Below are positions 17,091 to 26,319 of a stretch of 57,081 nt of DNA, in pieces. The position numbers and the translations under genes are program-made. Origin of the DNA: Nannocystis exedens (lineage in GTDB: Bacteria; Myxococcota_A; Polyangia; Polyangiales; Polyangiaceae); assembly GCA_945861885.1 (NCBI GenBank), contig CAMAVR010000016.1, positions 1 to 57,081 of the forward strand. The letters run 5' to 3'. Under the pieces are notes generated by a model. It did not search any database. It was not told the origin of the DNA and saw only the letters and a program-made list of their open reading frames with translations. Within the stretch, counting starts at the first letter, position 1. The number at the start of each line of letters is the position of its first letter.

Positions 17091-18605
17091 ATGATTTTTA
17101 GCTATTTTCTCGGAGTTCTCAGCGGCCTGCTCTATGCGGTCTCCTTCGCGGGCATCGGCATCTGGCCACTGGCGTTCGTCGCGTGGGTCCCCCTCATTGT
17201 TGCGCTGCGGAACAAAACACCGATGCAAGCGGTAAAAATCGGCGTTCTGCAAGGGACGGTGATGAACGTCACCGGCTTCTATTGGCTGAACGAGATGCTT
17301 ATGCAGTTCAGCGGCTTTCCAACCGCCCTATGCGCGCTGTTTTTGGTCCTTCTGTGCCTTGCGCAGGGGGGTGGGCGCGCCGCTGTGATGACATGGCTAT
17401 ATTCTCGCGCGACGTTGAACGGCTGGTCGTGGCGCTTTGCATTTGTGGCGGCATTCGTCGCGAGTGAGCTTGTGGTTCCTGCTCTGTTCGAGTGGCACTT
17501 GGCCGCGTCGCTTCACAGCGTGCCGGTGATGATTCAATTCGCCGAACTCGGCGGCCCCATTCTCGTAGGGCTCGTCATCGTCATCGCCAATCTCTCGATC
17601 GCAGAGCCGATCATGGCGATGCTCGATCGCCGAAAAATTTCTGTGATGACAGCGGCGTTAGGGCCAGCTGCAATCTTCTTGGCTCTCGGGTTTGGCTATT
17701 GGCGAATTGGGGTTATCGACGCACGCGCAAAAGCAAGCGATTCGGCAAGCGTCGGGATCGTGCAAGGGAATTTGGGGCTCATTCAAAAACGAGAAGACCC
17801 AGGTGAGGGGCTCCGGCGGCATTTTTTGTTGACCGAAGGTCTGCGTAAGAGCGGCGCCGATTTTGTCGTCTGGAGCGAATCGTCCGTGACATTCGCCGTC
17901 CCTGAAAATTTGGCGAATCAATTTTTGCGCGATCGCGTTGCGAGTAAGTTGCACCTACCAGCTATTTTTGGAGGGGTACTTTTTCGCATGGGGCCTACCG
18001 GCGAACGTTGGTTCAATACGGCGTTCGCGAGCGATGCCGATGGCAAGCTAACGAGCCGCTACGATAAGCAGTACCTCCTCGCATTCGGCGAATATTTGCC
18101 GTTCGCTGACACCTTTCCAATATTAAACGAGTGGTCGCCAAATAGCGGGAAGTTTTCTGCAGGGACATCGCTCGAACCGCTCATTCTAAACGTCAAAGGC
18201 GTCGAACGCCGAATCGCGCCGCTAATTTGTTACGAAGACATCTTGCCGCGATTCACAAACAAGATCGTTAGCCACAGCGATCCAGAGTTGATCGTCAACA
18301 TCACGAACGATGCGTGGTTTGGCGACACAACCGAACCGTGGGAACATCTCGCGCTAGCGAAATTCCGCGCGGTCGAACATCGGCGCTACCTCGTGCGTGC
18401 GACAAACAGCGGAGTGTCGGCAATCGTCGACGCAGTAGGGCGCTCGGTCGTCGAATCGGGGACATTCAAAAGCGAGACCCTTCAAGGAAAAGTGCATTTC
18501 ATGCGCGCTAAGACTGTCTACGAACAGCTGGGCGATACGCCGTGGGCATTCGTGAGTCTGCTCGCGTTCGCGGGCGCGTTCGTGCCAAGAAAAAAACAGT
18601 CTTAG
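17091..18605 (+). CDS. lnt: apolipoprotein N-acyltransferase
   Basis: Integral inner-membrane enzyme that N-acylates the lipid-modified cysteine of lipoproteins. The N-terminal 200 residues carry six or seven hydrophobic helices; a nitrilase-type domain follows. The catalytic triad is E263 (VVWSESS), K326 (RYDKQYLLAFGEYLP) and C380 (LICYEDI). 504 residues from the ATG at 17091; an earlier in-frame start at 16950 would run back into the divergent kinase gene and adds no homologous sequence. It fits the large number of predicted lipoproteins in this window. Gap of 138 bases before the next gene shows nothing notable. Confidence 0.93.
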   Translation: MIFSYFLGVLSGLLYAVSFAGIGIWPLAFVAWVPLIVALRNKTPMQAVKIGVLQGTVMNVTGFYWLNEMLMQFSGFPTALCALFLVLLCLAQGGGRAAVMTWLYSRATLNGWSWRFAFVAAFVASELVVPALFEWHLAASLHSVPVMIQFAELGGPILVGLVIVIANLSIAEPIMAMLDRRKISVMTAALGPAAIFLALGFGYWRIGVIDARAKASDSASVGIVQGNLGLIQKREDPGEGLRRHFLLTEGLRKSGADFVVWSESSVTFAVPENLANQFLRDRVASKLHLPAIFGGVLFRMGPTGERWFNTAFASDADGKLTSRYDKQYLLAFGEYLPFADTFPILNEWSPNSGKFSAGTSLEPLILNVKGVERRIAPLICYEDILPRFTNKIVSHSDPELIVNITNDAWFGDTTEPWEHLALAKFRAVEHRRYLVRATNSGVSAIVDAVGRSVVESGTFKSETLQGKVHFMRAKTVYEQLGDTPWAFVSLLAFAGAFVPRKKQS

Positions 18606-18743
18606 CGGTAGCCAAAAACCGATACCTCAACGGCACATTTGTTGTAGGCCGCCCAGCGCGACTCGCGTACAACTGGCGATCGCGTTGCACATCAAACGAC
18701 CAGTGTGGCGCCGTAACAACAAACCGTGAAGTGAGGGAATTCT

Positions 18744-19487
18744 ATGGCGAAACGTTATTTCGTAAGCAGTTTCTCGCGCAGCGCGGCCTGCGCGATCGGC
18801 ATCTTGGCCGGTCTCGGAGCGCCAGCGTGCAGCAGTCCGGAGCGCGTGATCGAAAGTCTAAAGCCGGCCGCCGCTCCACCTGCAGCGCCAACGGCGCCAG
18901 GCGCAGGAACAGCTGCACCGACGGCGGGTGGCAATCAGCCGACGCCGACGCCGCGGCCGACTACGACAGTCGACGAGGAGACGGGCGAAACAAATTCCGA
19001 AGACCCGCCGGCGCCAGGTTCAACAACCACGAATCCGCCGACAACCCCCGTAACGCCGCCAACCGGCACAGCATCACCGATAACCGACCCACCAGCAACG
19101 ACAACACCACCAACAACAACACCACCAGTGACCACCAACCCGCCAGCGGGTGGAGGGTCAACAGCGGCGCCGGCATGCCGCGTCATCGGCGTAACGCTGA
19201 AGAGTCCCGCTTGCGACAAATGCGCAAAAGCGAGCTGCTGCCCGCCGCTTCGAGCCTGCGTGACCGAACGAGACTGCGTCGACCTCAACAAATGCATGGC
19301 AGACTGCGCAACGCAGACCGGCAATGCTGCAAGCCGTTGCCAGAAAAAGTGCGCAACCGATCACCCAACCGGAACAAAATTGCTCGAAGACTTGTCGTTC
19401 TGCATCCAGTCGACCTGCGTCGATGCATGCATGGGGCCAGCAGACGACGCCACTGACCCGGACGACAGCACCGACACCACCGGCTAA
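18744..19487 (+). CDS. Cys-rich lipoprotein with long Pro/Thr linker
   Basis: The ATG follows a good ribosome binding site (GTGAGGGA). The signal peptide ends in the lipobox GAPAC. Residues 35-145 are a low-complexity linker of Pro, Thr, Ala and Gly (PTTTTPP-like stretches). The C-terminal domain (about 145-235) has fourteen cysteines in helical spacing (CDKCAKASCCPPLRAC, CVDLNKCMADC, CQKKC, CIQSTCVDAC), a disulfide-rich pattern common in secreted proteins of myxobacteria. It ends in an acidic tail. The other frame here (open to 19456) lacks a signal and is a shadow. Function unknown; the linker suggests the domain is held away from the membrane. Confidence 0.82.
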   Translation: MAKRYFVSSFSRSAACAIGILAGLGAPACSSPERVIESLKPAAAPPAAPTAPGAGTAAPTAGGNQPTPTPRPTTTVDEETGETNSEDPPAPGSTTTNPPTTPVTPPTGTASPITDPPATTTPPTTTPPVTTNPPAGGGSTAAPACRVIGVTLKSPACDKCAKASCCPPLRACVTERDCVDLNKCMADCATQTGNAASRCQKKCATDHPTGTKLLEDLSFCIQSTCVDACMGPADDATDPDDSTDTTG

Positions 19488-19502
19488 ACGAGAAATGCAA
19501 AA

Positions 19503-19664
19503 CCGCAGAATTTGAGCAGGGAGGGCGGAAGGGCGGGAAGGCTTTATCGTGCGTAAGGCGACGTAGACCGTTCGGGAAAACTTTTCGGCTACGACGTTGA
19601 TCGAAACCTATCAGTTTGCCCCCTAACAACTCCTCCCGCCCTTCCGCTCTCCCTGTTAAGTTTT
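19503..19664. repeat. MITE-like element with terminal inverted repeats, copy 1
   Basis: Left end reads CAGAATTTGAGCAGGGAGGG and on to CGGAAGGGCGGGAAG; the right end is its imperfect reverse complement (CCTCCCGCCCTTCCGCTCTC, CCTGTTAAG). The middle carries GGGAAAACTTTTCGG and AACCTATC. A second copy in the opposite orientation starts near 56947 and shares both the ends and the middle. It has no open reading frame, so any mobility would depend on a transposase elsewhere. It fills the space between two convergent genes. Confidence 0.8.
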
Positions 19665-19678
19665 CGCCTTTTGATTTA

Positions 19679-20329
19679 TTAGCCGATCAAAAATTTCTTC
19701 AATCTTTTTGCGTCGGCCATCATGTCGACGTTCGTAAAAACGTAGAGCGCTTCGTCGTGCTGCGCGCGCTGCGCTGTTTTCACTACCGTGTCCATCGTGA
19801 CATCTTCGTAGCGACTCTTGTGACCGACCGGACCGGGGAGACGGTAGTAGCCGAGCTTCCCCGGCGCGACTCCGTGTACAAGTGGATCGTATGCTGCGAT
19901 CGCTCCTGCCCTTGTCGCTACTTCGGTTGCGTCGGCGCAATCCCATGTGAGCGGCGCTTCCCAGACAACTCTCGAGAAGCGACCGCGCACACCCAATAAG
20001 AAAGACGCAACGTAATCTCGATTCGCTTCGTTCGCTTCCCACTCGAGCGGCGCCAAAAAAACGACCGTCGATGCTCTTAGCTCGCGAACCACATCGGTCA
20101 CCGCTTGCAGTTCTGTTTCAACGATTGCGCCATCACGCAATCCGTTTCGCATCACGTTGCGTGGAACGACAACCGAGAAGTCAAAGTTCGAACCGGCTTC
20201 GCGTCGCCAACGCCGCATCGACCCCATACCTGGAGTCGCTACGTACGCCTCCTGAATTTCGACGAATGAAAATTCAGGGAAGTACCTGGTTGCTGGAACA
20301 GGAAAGCCGGCGCATCCAATCGTGATCAT
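19679..20329 (-). CDS. DUF72 family protein
   Basis: 216 residues from the ATG at 20329, which gives the usual DUF72 start MITIGCAGFPVP; a start at 20392 is possible but adds atypical sequence. Visible family features are the early 'YFPEFSFVEIQEAYV' strand-helix, 'FDFSVVVPRNV' and the late 'ALYVFTNVDMMADAKRLKKFL', which fits the TIM-barrel-like DUF72 fold (commonly ending 'FNN....A..NA..L'). It is short for the family (about 240-280), with the central region compressed. Function of the family is unknown. Confidence 0.75.
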   Translation of the reverse strand: MITIGCAGFPVPATRYFPEFSFVEIQEAYVATPGMGSMRRWRREAGSNFDFSVVVPRNVMRNGLRDGAIVETELQAVTDVVRELRASTVVFLAPLEWEANEANRDYVASFLLGVRGRFSRVVWEAPLTWDCADATEVATRAGAIAAYDPLVHGVAPGKLGYYRLPGPVGHKSRYEDVTMDTVVKTAQRAQHDEALYVFTNVDMMADAKRLKKFLIG

Positions 20330-20478
20330 CGGGCGTTGTGCTACCACGCTTTGCGATGCACGCACTCGATCGACACATGAAACAAATCGCATGCATCAGA
20401 TAGATGCATGCGATCGCCGTTGTCATTGTAATATTTTATATCTGCTTGAAAGTGGCTGCTTTTTACCGCTCAAGCGTT

Positions 20479-22848
20479 TCAAAAATATGGGCTGACTGCG
20501 TTGTCAATTCGCGCGAGGAGGTCGTCTATTCCGTTCGCGACTTCACCCGAGAGTGTTGCGCGCACTGTTGCGATCTTCGGGCGAGCATCGTGAAGAATAT
20601 TGTATGCAGCTGTCGACTGTAACTTCTTCAGTACGTCGACCGCGAGGCGACGAGTTGGAAGCGAACGCGCACCGTCCGAATTTTCGAGCACACCTCTTAG
20701 CTGTGCCAAGAGAAGCGGCTCCCAATTCGCATCGTTTGGTGGATCGTCTTTGAAGTCGCCGCGCAATTTTGCGTCGTCAAAGAACAGTCGCTGAAATACC
20801 GACCGCACCATCTCGTCAGCACGCGACGCATACGCCGCGTTCGTAAGGTGGTCAGGGCTGAGTGGCACGCCTACGCCTTCAAGTACCGCATTCCATGCGG
20901 CGACGCGCGTTGCCGACTCGCTTGATGCGCGAACGTACTTAAGAAGACCGTTTAATTTGATGTTCGGCTTCCCGGCGTCTGGGTCTTTCAAGAAGTTTCC
21001 GAGGACGTCGCGGTAGGCTGGGACGAAGAACTTATTAAGCGGCTCGTCTGTACTGTCGAATCGATTGCAGTCAGGGTCTGACTTCGTCGCTTCGTCGGTG
21101 CAGAACGCTTGCTTTGGGAGCTCCCTCGCCTTGAGATACAGCCACCGAACTGCGTCGACATCGTAGGATGCAGGCTCCAAAATGCGAGCGCTGTCTTCGT
21201 TCGTCAAGTAATCCATCAACGATGTCGACGGGAGCGGCGCGCCGCCGAGCGACCCTTTGAAGTTATGACGCAGACCGAGCGCGTGACCGACCTCGTGAAG
21301 CAGCGTGTGCGTCAGGAGCCCTTCAACTTTTTCTTTTTTGGTCATCCGCAGTGTTGCTGTCGCGACCATCGGTGTCGACGTCCGATCGTCGTAGCCGCGG
21401 AACGGCGATGCCCAGTATGTGCAGCTCGACCACGTTTGAAACTCGCCCCATTTTAGCGTCGACATTCGCGGTGGCGGCACCGAATTGCTCGGGTGATATG
21501 GGATCAACCCACCAACTGGTGGATCGTCTTCAAGCTCGCTGTCGCCGACTTCGAGCCAGATCGCATTCATGTAAATGCTACCGCCGCGAATTTCGCCCGT
21601 GTTTGGGTTGGTTCGCCAATCGGTGAATGCGGCGCCGAATGTCGGGTCGTTGTCCCAGATGATCATGTTGACGTCATCGTCGGCAAATGACTCATCTGCC
21701 GTTGCGACTTCGGCTTTGAACACCGGAAAGCCGAACGCCACGTTCCAATTCTCGACCCCTTTTTTGATCGCCGTGACGACGTCGTATGCGGGATACTTTT
21801 CGAGCGCCTCGTTGACTTGAGGGCCGATTAGCCACTTGATCGGTGTCATCCCCGGGTAGATGTTCCACTTTACCGGGCTGGTTACGAGTGTGCCGGTGTT
21901 TGGGATACGGCGCGGCTCGCTTCGGAAATAGTGCTCGCCTTCTTTTGGGTAGGCTGGCGCGACAAAATTTGCCCCTTCGGTGTACCGACGAAATGCGATG
22001 CCGAGTGTCCCCGACCCGCGGTATTGATTGCTTGCACCTTCGGTGGCGGCGGCTGTATCGCCTTTAGTGCCCACTCCACTGAATAGCTGTTCGAACGTGA
22101 TGCCGTCAGTCGCGTGCCTAAAGCGCTGGAGATAGGTTAGGTCGACCTGAAACGTAGACTCGTCGTTCGCTGCGGCGTCGCCAACGAACCCAAATTTGTT
22201 TAGGCCGGCTGCCGGGTCGATAAGAACGTAGTCGTCAAACCCATCGCCTGCCGACAGAGCGGGGAAGCGCTCGACGATCGGATATGCGTCGATCACGACT
22301 TCGGGGTCGAAGGTGCTGCTTACTTTTTTGCGATCGTCGACATCAAATACGAACAGCTTGCCGTTCTGAACTTTGAATGTTACCACGCGCGTGCCGAGCG
22401 AACGGCCGGCTCCACCTCCAACACCGCCAGGGTAATAATTCTTCAAATACGCTGACATGAAGTACTTTTTCCCGAGCTCGCTCCTTCGAATCGCGAGATA
22501 AAAATCGCGATCGTTGCCGGCCGGGCTTGTGGCAAATGGCACGGGGCCTGGGTCGGGGTTTGCGGCGTTGGCGGCAACCGGCGCGAGCACTTCGCGAAGG
22601 TACGTCAACGACCGAAGCACGTGACCGTCGCTGCGATACACCGCGATAAACGGCGTATCGGCCGATGGGCTGTCGCTTAGTTCGACTGGCCCAGCCGTTT
22701 CTGTCGCCGCAAGGGGCGGCACTCCCGTTGTGCGTGCGGTATCCGGCGTAACGCCGGAAGAACATGCCGCCATACAAAGGACCACCGGAAACGCGCCACC
22801 AACAACGAATTGCTTTGGTTGGAACACCCGCAAGAATCCCATATGCAT
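20479..22848 (-). CDS. zinc-dependent metalloprotease lipoprotein (DUF5117/DUF4953-like)
   Basis: 789 residues. The ATG at 22848 has a strong ribosome binding site (AGGAGGGA) and begins a signal peptide with lipobox CMAAC. The catalytic region has the extended zinc motif HEVGHALGLRHN (around residues 518-529), with HExxH plus a third His, and a following Met-turn-like 'STSLMDYL', as in metzincin-type enzymes. Upstream blocks such as 'KWNIYPGMTPIKWLIGPQVNEALEKYPAY' and 'VNMIIWDNDPTFG' match bacterial proteins annotated as zinc-dependent metalloproteases. The N-terminal 300 residues are beta-rich and specific. Likely acts on proteins at the cell surface. Confidence 0.85.
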   Translation of the reverse strand: MHMGFLRVFQPKQFVVGGAFPVVLCMAACSSGVTPDTARTTGVPPLAATETAGPVELSDSPSADTPFIAVYRSDGHVLRSLTYLREVLAPVAANAANPDPGPVPFATSPAGNDRDFYLAIRRSELGKKYFMSAYLKNYYPGGVGGGAGRSLGTRVVTFKVQNGKLFVFDVDDRKKVSSTFDPEVVIDAYPIVERFPALSAGDGFDDYVLIDPAAGLNKFGFVGDAAANDESTFQVDLTYLQRFRHATDGITFEQLFSGVGTKGDTAAATEGASNQYRGSGTLGIAFRRYTEGANFVAPAYPKEGEHYFRSEPRRIPNTGTLVTSPVKWNIYPGMTPIKWLIGPQVNEALEKYPAYDVVTAIKKGVENWNVAFGFPVFKAEVATADESFADDDVNMIIWDNDPTFGAAFTDWRTNPNTGEIRGGSIYMNAIWLEVGDSELEDDPPVGGLIPYHPSNSVPPPRMSTLKWGEFQTWSSCTYWASPFRGYDDRTSTPMVATATLRMTKKEKVEGLLTHTLLHEVGHALGLRHNFKGSLGGAPLPSTSLMDYLTNEDSARILEPASYDVDAVRWLYLKARELPKQAFCTDEATKSDPDCNRFDSTDEPLNKFFVPAYRDVLGNFLKDPDAGKPNIKLNGLLKYVRASSESATRVAAWNAVLEGVGVPLSPDHLTNAAYASRADEMVRSVFQRLFFDDAKLRGDFKDDPPNDANWEPLLLAQLRGVLENSDGARSLPTRRLAVDVLKKLQSTAAYNILHDARPKIATVRATLSGEVANGIDDLLARIDNAVSPYF

Positions 22849-22966
22849 CAATCCCTCCTAGTCAGTTGGACTGGAGCGAACGCTCAGCTCGCCCGTACTT
22901 CGGGCAGATAGGGATTGAGTCCTAGCCGCTCGAAGTAACACTCCTAGCGACGCAGGAAACTGATCG

Positions 22967-24283
22967 TCAAGATGCTAAACAGGTGCTTTCGACCTCATCC
23001 ACCGTTTTGGGGACACCGCGAGTCAGCACATCGGGACCATGTTCGGTAACTAGGACGTCATCTTCGATCCGAACGCCGATGCCGCGCCACTCGGGTGCAA
23101 CTGTGGTGCAATTTTCCGCGATGTAGATACCAGGTTCAACCGTCGTCACCATTCCGGGCTGTAGTGGGCGAGCCGCGCCCGCGCTCTTGTAGCGGCCGAC
23201 ATCGTGAACATCAAGCCCAAGCCAATGCGCCGTACCGTGCATAAAGAACGGCTTGTACTTCTCTTTTTCAATCAGCTCGGTAACGCTCCCCGACAGAAGC
23301 CCGATGCGCACGAGACCGCTCGTGACCGCTTCGACAGCCGCGCGATGAATGTGTTCGTTCGTTGAGCCGACTCGCACCGCGTCGATCCCCGCGAGCTGCG
23401 CCGCTAGAACGATTTCATAAATGGCGCGCTGCTCTTTGCTGAACCGGCCATTCACCGGAAACGTCCGCGTCACATCGCTCGCGTAGAAACCGACTTCGCA
23501 GCCGGCGTCGATCAACACAAGCTCACCATCAAGCATTTTGCGTGTGTTTGCCGTGTAGTGAAGCGTTGTTGCATTGGGGCCCGAACCGACAATGGAGCCG
23601 TAAGCAACACGCGGCGAGCCTCGCTTTCGAAACGTTTCGAGGAGAATCGCTTCGAGTTCGTATTCAAACATGCCGGGTTTCGCGGCTCGCATTGCCGCGA
23701 TGTGCGCCTCTTTTGTGATGCTCGCGGCGCGACGCATGCACTCGATTTCACCATCGCTTTTGCGAAGGCGCATTTCATGCAGAATCGACCCTGGATCGAC
23801 AATCTCGTAAGGACAGTTGTCGCGCGTGCCTTTCGTCCGACGGATCGATTCGAGCGCACTAAACACTTTTTCGTCGAACGAGCGATCGCGGCCAACGCGA
23901 TAATAGAGCCGCTCTGCGTGCTCCATGAGCCCTGGGAGTTTTGACGCGAGCTCACCTATCGCAAACGCTTGCGACGCGCCGAACGCGCTAACCGCGCCGT
24001 CAACCCCTGCTCGCGCGCCGTCCCACACTTCGCGCTCTGCATCACGCGGACGCACAAACATCGTCACTTTTCGGCCGTTAGCCTGCAGTACGAGAACGCT
24101 CTCCGGCTCTTCAAAACCGCTTAGGTAGTAAAAGTCTGAATCCTGGCGATAATCGTGTTCGACATCGTTGTTACGAATTGCCACTGGCGCCGATGAAATC
24201 ACCGCCACCGCTTTCGGATCACGTGCCGACATCGCTTGAAAAAAAGCGTCGCGACGTTGTGCGAACAGATTGCCTTCGGCCAT
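22967..24283 (-). CDS. pepP: Xaa-Pro aminopeptidase (aminopeptidase P)
   Basis: Releases N-terminal residues that precede proline; cytosolic, with two metal ions. The N-terminal domain (about 1-170) is the aminopeptidase P type ('DSDFYYLSGFEEPESVLVL'), and the pita-bread domain keeps all five metal ligands: D259, D270, H353, E383 and E407, with H350-region 'MHGTAHWLGLDVHDVG'. 438 residues is the family size. Start ATG is preceded by GAGGGAG. It is 27 bases after the ABC transporter permease and thus likely the last gene of that operon, which suggests peptide or nucleoside salvage as a shared theme (inference). Confidence 0.93.
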   Translation of the reverse strand: MAEGNLFAQRRDAFFQAMSARDPKAVAVISSAPVAIRNNDVEHDYRQDSDFYYLSGFEEPESVLVLQANGRKVTMFVRPRDAEREVWDGARAGVDGAVSAFGASQAFAIGELASKLPGLMEHAERLYYRVGRDRSFDEKVFSALESIRRTKGTRDNCPYEIVDPGSILHEMRLRKSDGEIECMRRAASITKEAHIAAMRAAKPGMFEYELEAILLETFRKRGSPRVAYGSIVGSGPNATTLHYTANTRKMLDGELVLIDAGCEVGFYASDVTRTFPVNGRFSKEQRAIYEIVLAAQLAGIDAVRVGSTNEHIHRAAVEAVTSGLVRIGLLSGSVTELIEKEKYKPFFMHGTAHWLGLDVHDVGRYKSAGAARPLQPGMVTTVEPGIYIAENCTTVAPEWRGIGVRIEDDVLVTEHGPDVLTRGVPKTVDEVESTCLAS

Positions 24284-24310
24284 CTCTACTCCCTCAGCGC
24301 TCTAAATGAA

Positions 24311-25261
24311 TTACGTAACGTTGACACCAAGACCGGCGGGCGGACCACCTGTCGTGCTGACATTGGACGACGCCGCTCGGCGACGGCGAATACCGATTAG
24401 CAGAAGTGTCGCCAGTGTGACCGCATAGGGGACCATTTGCACAAGATTTGGTGAAACAAGCTGCTTGTCTTGAAGAACAATTTGGAGCCCTTCGAGAAAC
24501 GCAAACACGACGCACGCGAGCATTGCAGGCATCGGACGCCAGCCGGCGACGATCACAGCGGCAAGCGCCATAAATCCGCGCCCCGCGCTCATCCCCGCCT
24601 GAAACTGGTGCTGGTCGTATGCGAGCGCGACGCCGCCAACACCGGCGATAGCACCGCCGATCGTCACCGCGAAAATTCGAATGCGATTCACCGGAACGCC
24701 GATGCTTGCAGCCGCGTTTGGAGCTTCACCGCTTGCACGAACGCGAAGGCCAAATCGCGTATGCAAGAACACCCATGCGGTCAGCGGTGCAAGCGCGACG
24801 ATCAAGAGCGTGCAAGGATCGAGCACCGTGCGCTCGATCAAATTGACGACAGACGCGCCTTGAAACGCCGCGATACGAAACCCTTCGACTGGAGGGGAAT
24901 TTGAGCTCGATTGATAGAGGGCACGCAGAATAAATCGCGTTCCTCCGGCGGCGACAAGATTGAGCGCGATGCCGCTTACAATCGCATCAACGCGGCCAAT
25001 AACGCACACGAGCGCATGCGCGAGCCCCATCGCCGCTGCCGCGAGACTACCGGCAATAAGGCCAAGCACGGCACTCGATGTTGCGAGATGAACCGTCACG
25101 CTAACGAACGCGCCGACGAGAATCATCCCTTCGAGCGCGATGTTGATGACGCCGCTCCGCTCGCTCCAAATCCCCCCAAGCGCCGCCGCCATGTACGGAA
25201 TCGCCATGCGCACGGTCTGCGCCCCAAGCGCACCGAAAACAGCCCAGTCGACGAAGTTCAT
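24311..25261 (-). CDS. ABC transporter permease, nucleoside/simple sugar type (second permease)
   Basis: 316 residues with about eight hydrophobic segments. The diagnostic phrase is SGVINIALEGMILVGAF near the N terminus, found in the permease class that works with BMP-type lipoproteins (NupQ, YufQ, TmpC systems). Later, 'SGIALNLVAAGGTRFILR' and 'GINRIR'-like 'GVPVNRIRI' also fit. The ATG at 25261 overlaps the previous permease stop as ATGA; the open frame before it (to 25564) is inside the other permease and is not coding. Confidence 0.88.
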   Translation of the reverse strand: MNFVDWAVFGALGAQTVRMAIPYMAAALGGIWSERSGVINIALEGMILVGAFVSVTVHLATSSAVLGLIAGSLAAAAMGLAHALVCVIGRVDAIVSGIALNLVAAGGTRFILRALYQSSSNSPPVEGFRIAAFQGASVVNLIERTVLDPCTLLIVALAPLTAWVFLHTRFGLRVRASGEAPNAAASIGVPVNRIRIFAVTIGGAIAGVGGVALAYDQHQFQAGMSAGRGFMALAAVIVAGWRPMPAMLACVVFAFLEGLQIVLQDKQLVSPNLVQMVPYAVTLATLLLIGIRRRRAASSNVSTTGGPPAGLGVNVT

Positions 25262-26319
25262 GCTGCGCTCCGCTTGCGCGCAAGACTTGCGATCAGCGCT
25301 TCGCGAACGCGAATGTTTGAAAACGAGACTGCAACGATCACAACCCCTTGAAGCACATCGATCATTTCCATCGGCACGTAAGCGTTGATAGCGAGCCCGC
25401 CCTGCTGGAGCGTCCCGAACAAAATCGCCGAAGCGATAAGGCCGACTGCGCTCCCTCGCCCAAGAAGAGCGACGGCAATCCCGCCAAACCCGACACCGGC
25501 TCCGAGTCCCTCTTCGTAGTAACCTTTGTAGCCCATCACCGTTGCGCACGCCGCGAGGCCACACACCGCCGCGGAGACGATGATCGCCTGCTCAAACCTG
25601 CGCGCGACCGGTATTTTTTCGGCGACGCACGCCAACCGATTTTGACCGACAAGGACAATTTCGCGCCCGACGCGCGTGTGGCGCATCGCCCAAGGGATCA
25701 CGATCGCAAACGCTAGGGCGATAAAGAGTGCAAAGCTGACGGCGCTGCCGTGAAACGCTGGAACAATCGCTCCCAACCGAGCGATTTTTCCGGCCTCTAC
25801 GATCTCGCCCGTTCTCACAGTTCCAGGGAGCGCGATGCCGTAGCCGAGAAGGAGGCCGATGAGAAGCGAGGCGATGCGGTTCATCATGATCGTCGAGATG
25901 ACTTCATGCGCGCCGAATCGACCGCGCAAAATAGCGGGAATCGTCCCCCAAAGTGCCGCAGCTACGATGGCAACGAGAATGAGAAGCGGCACCGCAACAA
26001 ACGACGAAATCGACGGGGGGAGGATCGCGCCGATCGCTCCGACAGCGAAGCTTGCGATCGCAACTTGCCCTTCCGCTCCGATGTTGAAGAGGCCCCCTCG
26101 AAGCGCGAGGTCGATCGCCGCACCGGTGAAGAGCAGCGGCGTCGCTTTGTAGAACACTTGGCCGATGCCGTACGCAGTGCCCCACGTCCCCTCAAAAAGC
26201 GTTGAAGCAACATGACGGGGCGATTCGCCGTACCCCCACACCAGCAGATCGAATGCGATCCACGCCGAGCCGAGCGCAAACAAAAAAACGTAAATCGCGG
26301 TCTTTCGTTCGAGCTTCAT
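25258..26319 (-). CDS. ABC transporter permease, nucleoside/simple sugar type (first permease)
   Basis: 353 residues. The phrase DLALRGGLFNIGAEGQVAIASFAVGA near residue 75 identifies the NupP/YufP class of permease that pairs with the NupQ-type permease next door. About nine hydrophobic segments; a short polar N terminus precedes the first. The ATG overlaps the ATPase stop by 4 bases (ATGA). With the second permease and the duplicated ATPase it makes a complete inner-membrane importer core. Confidence 0.88.
   Translation of the reverse strand: MKLERKTAIYVFLFALGSAWIAFDLLVWGYGESPRHVASTLFEGTWGTAYGIGQVFYKATPLLFTGAAIDLALRGGLFNIGAEGQVAIASFAVGAIGAILPPSISSFVAVPLLILVAIVAAALWGTIPAILRGRFGAHEVISTIMMNRIASLLIGLLLGYGIALPGTVRTGEIVEAGKIARLGAIVPAFHGSAVSFALFIALAFAIVIPWAMRHTRVGREIVLVGQNRLACVAEKIPVARRFEQAIIVSAAVCGLAACATVMGYKGYYEEGLGAGVGFGGIAVALLGRGSAVGLIASAILFGTLQQGGLAINAYVPMEMIDVLQGVVIVAVSFSNIRVREALIASLARKRSAA

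Noticed and set aside
18542..19456. Long Arg-rich plus-strand frame overlapping the Cys-rich lipoprotein
   Set aside because: No ribosome binding site or homology; the 18744 frame has a good site, a lipobox and clean cysteine spacing.
22870..22930. GCCCG-TACTT-CGGGC stem after pepP
   Set aside because: Only a 5-base stem without a T run; too weak to call a terminator.
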